The notes beneath the pieces are model-generated. The model did not search any database, was not told the origin of the DNA, and saw nothing but the letters and a program-made list of their open reading frames with translations. The position numbers and the translations under genes were made by a program. Below are positions 42,804 through 52,862 of a stretch of 64,000 nt of DNA, piece by piece. This DNA is from Pseudevernia furfuracea (Eukaryota; Ascomycota; Lecanoromycetes; Lecanorales; Parmeliaceae): contig JAIUPT010000050.1 in the NCBI GenBank assembly GCA_022315425.1, positions 744,001 to 808,000 on the forward strand, written 5' to 3'. Positions within the stretch are counted from its first letter, which is position 1. The number at the start of each line of letters is the position of its first letter.

Positions 42804-45498
42804 GTGAAGTCTCGAATGGGTTCCAGGTGTCAAATTTGTGCATTGCAGGGCGCAGGGAAACATAGCTAAGGATATCCCAGTGCTGAATCAGCACAATTGC
42901 AATGCTTCTTTCTTGATAAAGGAATACTCTGTTCAGCTACCGTGCTGTGCCCAAACAAACAAACTTTGAAATTGACGCCACTACTCAATCGTGAGACTGG
43001 CGTGTGGCATTGACCTTGACAAAAACTCACCAACCCTCATCTAGCAGACGTGATCCCGATCGGCCTCCCAAAGTAGCTGGTACCACGGAATCCTTACACT
43101 TGTGCGGGGCATAGAAAAGGAGAGCGAGACCCGCAGGAAGTCTGCTAACCGGATACGGTTTTTCCCCGATGGTGGCTCACGGATGATGCGTTGTAGTAAC
43201 TCCCACATGGCCAACGGGAAAGCTTTCTTTAGGGAGTATACCGCGAAGCACACCAAAACTTCCGACGCCTTCGCTCCAGACGGGGATAAAATCAATCGTA
43301 TTTGGCTTGCTCCGGTTACTCTGGGAAGAGTTTCTTTTCACCATTACCCACATAAGATTCAAAATGACTCCCAGTGGCTCTCCGTCACGGTCTGCCTTTC
43401 GGTGCTGTGTTCTATGCCCTTCAATTGAATCAGCTCAGCATCATCACAATATGGTCGAAGGATTTCCCGGCTCGGCCTTGTGCACATCGCCGTCCTTTTT
43501 GACGACGGCTTGGCTTGCTGATCAATACTTTGACGTGCGTCGTGCTGGTTGTTGTAGGGGGATGTCCAAGTGCCATTTTTGCTGATTCCAAGTCTGACTG
43601 ATAAACCAGCGTGTGTTACAAGCAGATACTCGGGCAATACGCGGCCGATCAAAGAGAGGCCCATGGATGATGGGTTTCAAGTCACTTGCCAAGATTCGCC
43701 AAGGCCTCTGACAAGTTCGAACCGAGACTCGGAGAATGGCATGAGGAAGCGCTCCAAGTAACAGTGCCGCGGAGAGCCGTCGCGAAACGCCTGGCGCCGA
43801 TTGGAACACTCTGTACGGACTAAACTCCAAGTATGGATAGGCAGTCATCACGTATGGCATCGTTTACACGAGGGGTATCGGTGACTTGTGATGGGGACGT
43901 CACCATGCGTCCACCTACTCGGTTGCGCGTAAGATGTTCAATCCTCGCACGCTCACTAGAGCCTCAGATAGAGTACTCTACCGAACGTTGGTGCTCTCTC
44001 AGAAGGAGGTTTTCGTCCCCCGCAAAGCATACCTCTTTAGCAATGAGGATTGTGCTGTCTAAATCGAAGTTGTTGAGTGCTGTCGGCAATGTTGCGGATC
44101 ACCCTCACTTGGTCTCGAACTTATTCAAGACCCATCCAACGGCTCTACCATACTCTAGGTGCAGGTCAGACTCCCTCCATAGTCACTAAGTAAGTCGGCG
44201 CACACCGCTTACGACGTGTTGACAGGTAATACCTTCTCTGAAGTCGCAGGTATTTTCTAATTTGTCTCTAATCATGCCAAGAGGGGAGGAGGGTTCGAGC
44301 CGAGGCGATGTCTTTGGGGGTAGTGTCGACCTAGAGTTGGGGGTAGAGGGTTAGGCCAGTACCTAGTAGAATTAGTAGTGGGGTTTACTCAAGCAAAGAT
44401 CCAACTTTAAATGACGATTTTAGGCGAAATTGTGTGGTGGTTCACGATGGATATTATCTTGTTGGACTTGGATGATCAGTCATTATTTACCTTACACTTA
44501 CACTTACACTTACACCCACAGGAATACGGCAAACTACTCTATTATACTAACGGCATGGGGGATGCCAACATCTAATCTCCTTGAAGTACTTTGAGGCGTT
44601 CGTATGCATCCCGCCACGCAGTATGCGTGTATTAGCATTAAAGAATCGAGATTGAAGATTCCACTGGCTCACATTCAGGATCCTTTACGGATGGACGTGA
44701 CTATACGGACGACAATTGCGGAGGAGGGTGTGAAGGATTGATGAGGGTGATAAGCCAATGGCAATAAATGCCTCACTGGGTGGCAGCTGCATGGCGTACA
44801 GATATTTGCTGACAGATATATGCAGCTGGTGCGCACTAATGCATTGATTGATCAAGACTAACGAGTAGCTGGGTGTTGCAGGAGACGAGGAGTAAGCACA
44901 CTCTTTCACCGCCGGAACTTTACTCTACAGTCTTACAGTCTACGTCTACCTTCTCAGCCTTGCGGATGAGCAAAATTTTAATGTTACTTCAAGTGAGTTA
45001 CCCTACCTAGGTACTTTACGGCTCCGCCACGCTCTAACTCGCATTATCGCATGAACATCGCATAGGTACCTCGTACTTTAACATGCAATGTTGACTTTAG
45101 TTGCATAATATATCCTGCGATGAACCAATCATAACATTTCCGGAAAGCCAGGGTGTGCTGACCACATGCCTTCCCGTGCGAAACGAAGGCCTTAATGCTA
45201 CGGTAGTACAGGGTAGTACAAGGTAGTACAATAATTGGTGAGCTTGGCTCGCTGCCCCCGGCCCCAGGGTCATCGTCCCTACACCTTACACGGCCTGGAT
45301 CAATATGAATAAGGCGCAGTCTCTCGCTATCACCGAGCACTCCCCCCAACTTTCCTTTTGCATTCTTTTTCACTCGAAAAAAAAACAAACAACCTCCACA
45401 GACCAGTATGAAAGCGTAGACATACCTTTCAGAGCTATTGAACCCCAAATACTCGAACCCCCAGAAAATTCAAAAGTCAGCTCTCGACAAGCAGAAAG
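42804..45498. other. 2.7-kb gene-poor region
   Basis: No frame with family features. There are short repeats: (TTACAC) about four times near 44490-44515 and GGTAGTACA three times near 45200-45230. Overlapping antisense frames at 43041-43860 are not convincing. The last 100 bp before the lectin are A-rich and pyrimidine-mixed, typical of a promoter/5' leader. Confidence 0.45.
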
Positions 45499-47228
45499 AT
45501 GCAGCGCTTCACCGAGTCATTCCCGCAAGACGAAAAAAAGCCGACAGAACTTCCAGACAGGACCTCAACTTACAGCCCTCTACCTCGGAAAGACGATGAT
45601 GCATTCTCTCCCTTACCCTCTGTAGTCTCTCCCATGACACTCGATCACGCTTCACCTGATCCCGCCTCCCCCGGACTCCATTCGCTCAGGACACCAGATC
45701 CAACTGAAAAGGAATATACACCTCACTCGACGGAGAAAGAGTACTGGGAGCAACCGGCCTTGGAAGTAAATGACGGGAGAAACGCTGAGCCTCGCCATCG
45801 TGGGCGGAGACCATTGCTCTTTTGGATCGTAGGTTTGGTCGCCTGTCTAGTGATAGGACTTGCTATTGGACTCGGTGTGGGCTTGACTCGAAAGTAGGCC
45901 ATCTACGATCTTTTAATCCCATGAGTCGGTTTGGCTGATGCACGTACTGTACAGGTCCAGCAATTCCTCGGCCCCTGCCAAACCATCACCACCTGCGCCA
46001 ACCTCTATCCCTCAGAATTTCCTGTCGACTGTAGGAGCATTCAACGGCTCAGGAATAGCCTTAGCTTCCGAGTCGTTCGCCTCCGGCGGCCACGGATCTA
46101 TTGTCATGTACTTCCAACATCACTCAGGCCAGTTACGTTCCGCGCAGCTTGGAACTGATGGGAGCTGGCAAGGGGGAGACGTTACTAACGTTGTCGCCAT
46201 CGACGCCAAAAACGGAACCCCCATAGCCGCTGTAGCCTACGCCAGAAACCAAACCGCCGCTGTAAGTATACAACAAAGCGTGAAAATATGTCTCAGACTA
46301 ACGCTGGAATAGTGGCATATATTCTACATCAACATCAATAACACCGTCACCGAAGTCATCAACGATAACAACACTAACGTCTGGAGGCAAGGACCTATCA
46401 ACGCTCTTAACCTGCAAGCCATGAATGACCCCAACGTTGGCCTCGAGGCTTGCTGGTACGGTAGTTTCTACAGCGACGCCACCTACAACCATTCTCCAGT
46501 TCCCGGACAGACCACGAGTACAGGGAATAGCTCCGATCAAACCGTCGGCATCCATCTCTGGTACGCCAGCAACGCCACCACTTTCGACTCCGTGGGCTGG
46601 ACCTACGGCGACGATTCATGGACAGAGCAGCAAACCTTCAACGGGTACAACGGCCACGCGGGCGTGGGGTGCTACTCATGGGGTGGTGGCAGCGATACCT
46701 ATGTCTTCTTCATCAACCTGCAAAACGAAGTCAACATACTATGGAAAGACTTGAACACGACCCTCGTCGCCAACAGCACCCATCCGATCAATCAATGGAC
46801 GAACAGTGAGTAGTGATAGTCCCACTCAATCCCTTTAAAAGAACGAAGTCAAAGAAGCAAAACAAAAACACTAACGATGGAAATCTCCTCCCGCAGGCAG
46901 CATCAGCATCCCCGTCTTCCAAAACAGTTCCATGGGCTACACCAACTACCTCTACGTGCAAAACCCCGACCTCAGCATCAGCGGCTTCAACGTCACCTTC
47001 GCCGCCGAAAACACCACCATCCCCACCGACGCCATCGACGAGTTCACCATCAACGGCGCCAAAGGCCTCCCCGGCACCCACCTGTCCGTCACCGCGCTCC
47101 CGGACTCTTCCGGCGGGAACTCGCTGCTGGCGTTTTACCAGACGAACGGAACGGATGTCACGGAGTTTGTGAGGGATTTGGACGCGGGCCAGTGGACGAG
47201 TTCGAGCGTGCCGATTCCGAATTCCTGA
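45499..47228 (+). CDS. Type II membrane protein with fungal fucose-specific-lectin-like domain
   Basis: Four exons, 45499-45893, 45955-46261, 46313-46805 and 46897-47228, join in phase to 508 aa. Residues 1-104 are a cytoplasmic Pro/Ser/Thr/Glu-rich tail. RRPLLFWIVGLVACLVIGLAIGLG (about 103-127) is a single membrane helix followed by basic residues. The rest would be outside the cell, with many N-glycosylation sites. It is built of beta-propeller-like repeats: SGSIVMYFQHHSGQLR, IFYINIDNTVTEV, GIHLWYASNATT...WTYGDDSW and VNILWKDL. This resembles the AAL/fucose-specific lectin family in fungi. No enzyme motif is seen. Sugar specificity is not inferable here. Confidence 0.78.
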
Positions 47229-49029
47229 GTCGGGTTTGGGGATGTTGGGATGTTATGCATTACGACGTTACGAAAACCCACTCTTTTTAATTTCACCTGA
47301 CTATATTGGTTCTACCATATTTTTTTTTTTTTTTTTTGGTCCAAAGTAAGGTAATAAAATATCGTGTAGGATATGGATGAAGGAGGGTTTTCCCGATCCA
47401 AGATCGGTCCGTCTTGCCGGGAGGAAAGATGGGGCTTCGGGATAGGTAGCTGCCATGGTTGATACCATTTGTGAGATCTTTTCCATCTCTTTTGGACGAC
47501 GTTGTCGAGAATCATCTATATATATATACCCAAAAAAACAATCAAAACAATCAAAACAATCAAAAAAAAACTAGCTATCGGCCGTCGCATCAGCTCAACA
47601 GGTCGGGTTTTCGATGAGCAATTAATGGAGGAAGGGATCGATCGAGGAGCGAGGGGAGTGCAGGTGCTCATGTAAAGTAATCAACCAGTGATAAACCGCG
47701 CGCCATGCTCCTTACCTTGGTGAAAGCCGAGTGCGTGGCACGTATTTATCCATCTCCCTCGTCTGACAAGGTGATCCCACACATAGATTATAGCGGTCGG
47801 GCGGGCAAACAACACGGGGGGGAAGGAGGGGTGGGGGCGGGGGGAGGAGAAATGTACATCGAGGGCAACATGTTCGAACCGATCATGTCCACCGCACATG
47901 TTGTAATAATCTACCTAGAGCCTTATACTTACATTTACCCCGAAAACTCGTTTCCCAAGGCGAGAATCGTGCACACCCTTGCACTCACTCGGCCTGCTTC
48001 TCGAGACATGAACATCTTTCGCGTGGGATCTGGGCGATATCAAGCCCCATATCCCCGGAAGTCTTCTGTATCGGACGGTACGAGTACCTACCTAGCCAGC
48101 CAGCCTCCTCTGGATGGGCTGTAAAGGGCGCGCAGTACGGGAGTCGTTGACGGACCGAGTCCACGTTTTCAGCCGACCGCTCATAAACAACACGGGTCGT
48201 TTTACGATAAATAGCCCATGGAAACTCCGTCGTTGCTCGATCGAGAGAGAGTGTGTGTGTGCTTTCGCTGTTTCGGTTCGGGTGCCATGCTCTCAAATCT
48301 TTTCCAGCCAGAGAGTGATCGGTCCTTGACGGAACGCCAGCTCACACTCTTTTGGAACATGGTTTATATTTCCACACTTTCACACACCGTGCTTGACCAT
48401 CGCTTCCTGCACAAATTGCTCCTTTTTCCTGGGTATAATATCCGGACCAGTTGCCGACGTCCATCACGGACATGTCGATTTCCAGTCGATTGGGTGACGT
48501 TCACAAATTGTATTACAGATGTTGCCGATTCATGAACTTGCAAAACGCGGCGACGAAAGGGAACGAAGATTAAGATGACGCGATACATCGAATCATCCAT
48601 CGAATCAGGCTACCGGAAGTGATTGACATTGACAGTCCAAGGTAAGGTTTGCGAGGTCAGCGCCACCAAGGCCAGGGTGAGGTCGGCTCTGTCTCTGTCT
48701 GCCGACTGCCCGGCCTCCTGCCTTGTATGTGATCCCGTGTCCGAAGAGGACGCCAAAGATCTACCCATCTCTTCTTGCAGACCGCATTTGTCTGCCAAGT
48801 GAGACAAGAGAATAAAGTCCTCCGCCAATCGCTTCCCTATGGTATGTACATTCGAGCCCATACCGAGGCCTCTGAAACTTGGGCGTTTTTGAGAGCCATT
48901 CTCAAAGAATCGACGCACCTAAGACGGAATATCAGATCGTGGGTGTTTTGTGCAAGCCGACATATCATCCATCTCGCAACGAACCGGGAACCGAGGGCAA
49001 GACCAGCTCCCATGTGCAGGCAGTACGCA
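47229..49029. other. Gene-poor region with homopolymers and G-rich tract
   Basis: Includes a T17 run near 47322-47338, CAATCAAAA repeats near 47540-47565, and a G-rich tract at 47815-47847 that could form a quadruplex. Frames at 47705-48124 (+) and 48610-48918 (-) show no family features. Confidence 0.45.
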
Positions 49030-49879
49030 CCGAGGATCATAACGCACGCTGAAAGCTGTACTCAACATCAATATTGCATCTTCTGGGGTGAGACAAGCCT
49101 TGAGGTCTGCTACCAAAGTGGTTATGCCAGCAACGGCATTGTGTACTTCTGTCCGAGTCCTCTGGTGTTCTTTGGCCGTGAGGGTGCGTGTTGTCTCGCT
49201 GTGCTCTGCTAGGTTTGCAGCCGCTGACCCAAATTCTTGAGAGAGTGTGTAGTATTTTCATCTGCTCTTTTGTGCATCTGTGGCGATGACCAAATGGTCT
49301 GGGCTGTCACTCAATGCCTCCAGGATATCCTGTGAGCCCTCCTTTGTAGCATCGTCAAGAGCTTGGAAGGACTCTGTTTATTGAATGTTCAGTACGTCAA
49401 TTCGAGACCTAGAAGCATACCATTAGCCTTTTATGCTAAAGCGGATCGCAGTCAGGAGCAACTTTACCGTAGGTTTACAGTAAGATGCAGAGTCAGTTCT
49501 TGACGAAATCCAGCCAATCTTTCCTGGAGAATTTTCTGGTTTCCTTTGCCCCATATTGCCTTCAATGCTTTTCTGAAGCTTTGAGACCGTGTGTTTTGTC
49601 CTTTGGCACCAAGACGTTCCAAAGCCTTCAGCAGCTCGTCCGCAATTTCAATGCAGCTCGAACATAATGCTCCAATACTGAGTCCATTGGCCTTACTGTG
49701 GGTTGCAACCGACCGCTCAAACCCTTCAAATCAGTCGTGAGGCTTTCTAGATACTCATGCTCCTTCAAGGTACCCGAAATGGAGGCGTGGATCTAGCGGC
49801 TCTTGGAGATCGCGTCGCCTGTGAGATTGAGGCATTGGAGGATGTTGCCAGCTAAGCTCACAGCGGCAAGAGCCTCCAT
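49030..49879 (-). pseudogene. Decayed N-terminal part of a fungal STAND/NLR gene
   Basis: Starting at an ATG at 49879 the minus strand reads MEALAAVSLAGNILQCLNLTG, the start of the helical N-terminal domain common on fungal NACHT/STAND proteins. At 49795-49793 the frame hits TAG where CAG (Gln) is expected. It continues KEHEYLESLTTDLKGLSGRL, then shifts frame, then reads LSIGALCSSCIEIADELLKALE and FRKALKAIWGKG...LAGFRQELTLHL, a family hallmark. Further frame changes follow with EFGSAAANLAEHS.TTRTL and VADLKACL. No NACHT P-loop is found downstream, so the gene is truncated as well as interrupted. Confidence 0.75.
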
Positions 49880-50901
49880 ATTTAGACATCACAGGAATGA
49901 AGCAGGAGGAAGCATCCTCAACGGGAATCATAGATGGTAGAGAGGGCATTGTTGAGGGCGCAGCTCTACGGGCGTCGCGATCGCGACGCAGCCTCGCTCT
50001 AGTATCTCAGCTTGCAGGTACTCAAGTATTCATGCAGCTAAGCCGAGCCACTTCAAGCTAACCTGCTTTGGGGTCGTGAATCTGGACTTGAACTGCACAG
50101 GTGCAGAAATTCGGTTTAAAGATCGGCTGGTTGTGCCCAAGTCATAAGCTGGAACAAGAAGTTACAATATTGAGCGGGCCAATGACGGTAAAGTTTTAGA
50201 GTAGATGTGAGGTTGTAGCTCGTGGAGGATGGGCTCGACAGAAAGGTCTCCACGCAGCTCATATTTAATACACTCAGTAGATGAGAAGAAAACTTACGTT
50301 TCACAAATTGACCAGGCTGGATATCTGATCAAGTTGCATTGAAGTCAAGCCAAGAAGGCGTCGAATGATTAGCTGGAAAGAGAAGGCATTGTGAAAGACG
50401 CGCGGTTGGCGACGGTGAGAAGCAGAAAGACTGTGAAGGTTATGATGACTCTAGAGGCAGTTACATTAATACCTATTGTCATTTGACGCCCATCCCAGTC
50501 TGCAGCAACGCTGCCGAAGGATCGCTGACGGTACTTCTGGCTGGCACCTCAAGGACTTGCACTTTGATGGAAGGCCCTGGCTACACTGTATCTCGAACCT
50601 CTCACAACTCTAGCAGAAAGCCCAATTATCTTCCCCACAACCATCCGGCGTTTGAACCCATGTTGACCATGTTGTTGTTCAAGTTGCGAAACAATCACAA
50701 CTGTAAACAATGTGCCCTAGTGATCTATCCCGCCCGAACCGTATTAGGTTAGCGCTTTTCTACGAGTACCGCCAATATGTTTTTTCTAAAGCTTCCTCCA
50801 CTCTCACCCTTCCACAATTACTCCAGTCCCATTGATATTCCATAACCCCCCCGAAACTAACACGCCCCACCAATCCCGTATTCAACAACACACCCTGAAC
50901 A
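49880..50901. other. Gene-poor region between NLR remnant and TOM6
   Basis: The 3' half precedes the TOM6 start and presumably contains its promoter. Frames at 50116-50304 (-) and 50483-50752 (+) are short and unsupported. Confidence 0.4.
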
Positions 50902-51543
50902 ATGCCACCCAAACGCGCTCCCACCGCCACCCCAACATCCTCCTCCTCTCGCTCCTCCGCAGCGGCACGATCAGGCGGACCTCCAGCTCGACAACCGGAG
51001 CAGGGCACGATTGGCAGTGCGCTGAGGAACACGTATGATGCGTTGACGGCGCAGGAGAATCGGAGCGTGTTGAAGGCTGTGGGCTTTGCTGGTGTGAGTG
51101 TGATTTCTCTTAATCCGTGATGGGGTCCCAAAGGGGAGAAGAGCAAAGGAGAACGCGAGAGATGAGAGGCGGGTAGGGGAAAGTTGAGGGGGGGCTGGGA
51201 AGGGGGGGGGGGGGGAGAAGAGAAAATGAGCGGGAAAAAAAAGGGATCACATCTGAGTTGGAAGAGAAAGAGAAAGAAAATATATATATAACCGCCGATG
51301 GAGAAAAGAGATGGCAAAAGATCAAACGATGCTCCTGAGACAGAGTCCGGACGGGCTGCAAAGTCGGACATTTTGGGAAAGGAAAGCCCGGACGGCGTTT
51401 CAGTCGCACCGGCTCGCAAATCACGCAGAAGCTGCGCGAAAGGACTGTAGTAGCATGTAATGCTGACTCTACCGCTCTCCCTCACACAGGTCGCAGTCGC
51501 CTTCTTCTCCAGCAGCTGGAGCGAATTCCTGCTACCGCCGTAA
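50902..51543 (+). CDS. TOM6: Mitochondrial import receptor subunit TOM6-like
   Basis: Small tail-anchored subunit of the outer-membrane translocase. Exon 50902-51093 (64 codons) and exon 51490-51543 give 81 aa. The N-terminus is Ser/Ala/Pro-rich and basic. The conserved part reads GSALRNTYDALTAQENRSVLKAVGFAG, then VAVAFFSSSWSEFLLPP, with the membrane segment at the extreme C-terminus. If the GTAAGT at the stop (CCG|TAA) is used as a donor, a third exon (51679-51685) would end the protein in one more Ala. Intron 1 is 396 bp, much longer than other introns here, and carries a G-rich tract and a TA run. An 850-bp antisense frame across it is a shadow. Confidence 0.75.
51181..51225 (+). other. 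G-rich tract in TOM6 intron 1
   Basis: Several G runs, including one of about 13-15 Gs, lie within ~45 bp of the TOM6 intron, followed by a (TA)5 run near 51281. It may form a G-quadruplex in the transcript. The homopolymer length may be unreliable in the assembly. Confidence 0.5.
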
Positions 51544-52862
51544 GTGGCCATCTTCTTTTCTTCCTCCGCATCCACATCCACCTCCAACCTTCGCGTTCTC
51601 GCAGCTATCATCCCTCATCCCTCTCAACGTGAGCCGGCGTAAAAAAAACCTCGAGCTAATCCAAAAACACATCTACAGTGCCTAGACCCCCCCCATCCAC
51701 CGTATCCACCGCCCTTTCTTCATGGATACCAAATCTCCCCTTCCTCCCACACTCGCAAGGGGCCTATTCGCTACGACGGAAAATGGTCTACGGCATGCTA
51801 CACGGCGATGGATGTCTTTGCCCCCGCCGGGGGGGAACTGTGTACATGTACATATTTATACTCATGATGATTGGAGAATGCCGGGCCTGGAGTCGCTGCA
51901 GCAAAACGTGCGAGGACTGTCCCGGTGTCCCAATAGCCCGGATCAGCGGTCTTTTCGTTGCCGCAAGCAGCGGGGTCGGGATAGATAGTCACAAGCGTTT
52001 TGTAGCACATGTGTACCTTTCATTCTCCGTCAGGGAGGCCCACCCAGTACGAGAGCGCCTCCACACTTTTTCTCATTTCAAAATCTCAGCCGACCAGTGA
52101 AAATGGCACCGGTCCTCTCAACAGAAAGCTGGATTATCAGAGTTAACCTCACACACAGTCACTGACACCACTGTCATTGAAAAGGAACAGCGAGAAAAAA
52201 AACTCTCTTTGGTTTGAAGCACGTTGGGTATCCGCATCCTGGCATTGTGGTCGCTATGCTAAAGCTCAGCTAAATCTATGCAACACAAATATACCGCCCG
52301 AATGCCGCTTCGCTCGCTCGCTCGCTCGCTGAGGGGAACTCCGCAATCATGATCATGGACTATCAATGACGGTTTACTGAGAAGTAAGTGTAGTAATAAT
52401 AAAGATGGTGGTTGATTGGTGGTGTTGTAGAGAAAGGCGGGATAACAAGGTGTCTGAAATACCCTCGTGTATGGGTACAGTTAGTGGTCTTATAAGTTGG
52501 AACAGTCTGTTGTGGAAGGTGGAGTCGAAAGATCGATTTGAGTTGTCCAAAAGGCCCACGTAAAGGGGTGGTGGTGGTGGTGTTGGTACATCCCGGGTGG
52601 ATCTTGTCTATAGGTGATAAGAGATGGTGGGTGATAGTAGATGTTGAAAAAGGTAAAATGGCAAAAGAACTGGTGGTGGTGGTAGTAGATGTTTCAAATG
52701 AAACTCGCTCATAATGCATCGCTCCCGCAAAAGACAGATTTATAGCCGCCGATTCTGAGACGCCAGGCTATGCTGAAGAGGCCACTCCATGTGCTGTGTT
52801 TCCATGCTGTGATACCGTTTTCTACGGGGTATAAACGCCTTGCGGCACAAGTCTAAGCACAC
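51544..52862. other. Intergenic between TOM6 and the Zn2Cys6 factor
   Basis: Convergent 3' flanks. Contains (CGCT)5 at 52311-52330 and GGTGGT runs at 52565-52690. The frames at 51678-52100 (+) and 52363-52719 (-) are low-complexity and unsupported. Confidence 0.5.

Noticed and set aside
44490..44515. TTACAC repeats as telomeric sequence or a CRISPR-like array
   Set aside because: Too few units, no spacers, and the unit is not a known telomere repeat.
48610..48918. Continuation of the NLR remnant
   Set aside because: The translation has no convincing family motif, so the pseudogene was ended near 49030.
50760..51611. 283-codon minus-strand ORF
   Set aside because: Antisense to TOM6 and its intron, low-complexity translation, no family features.
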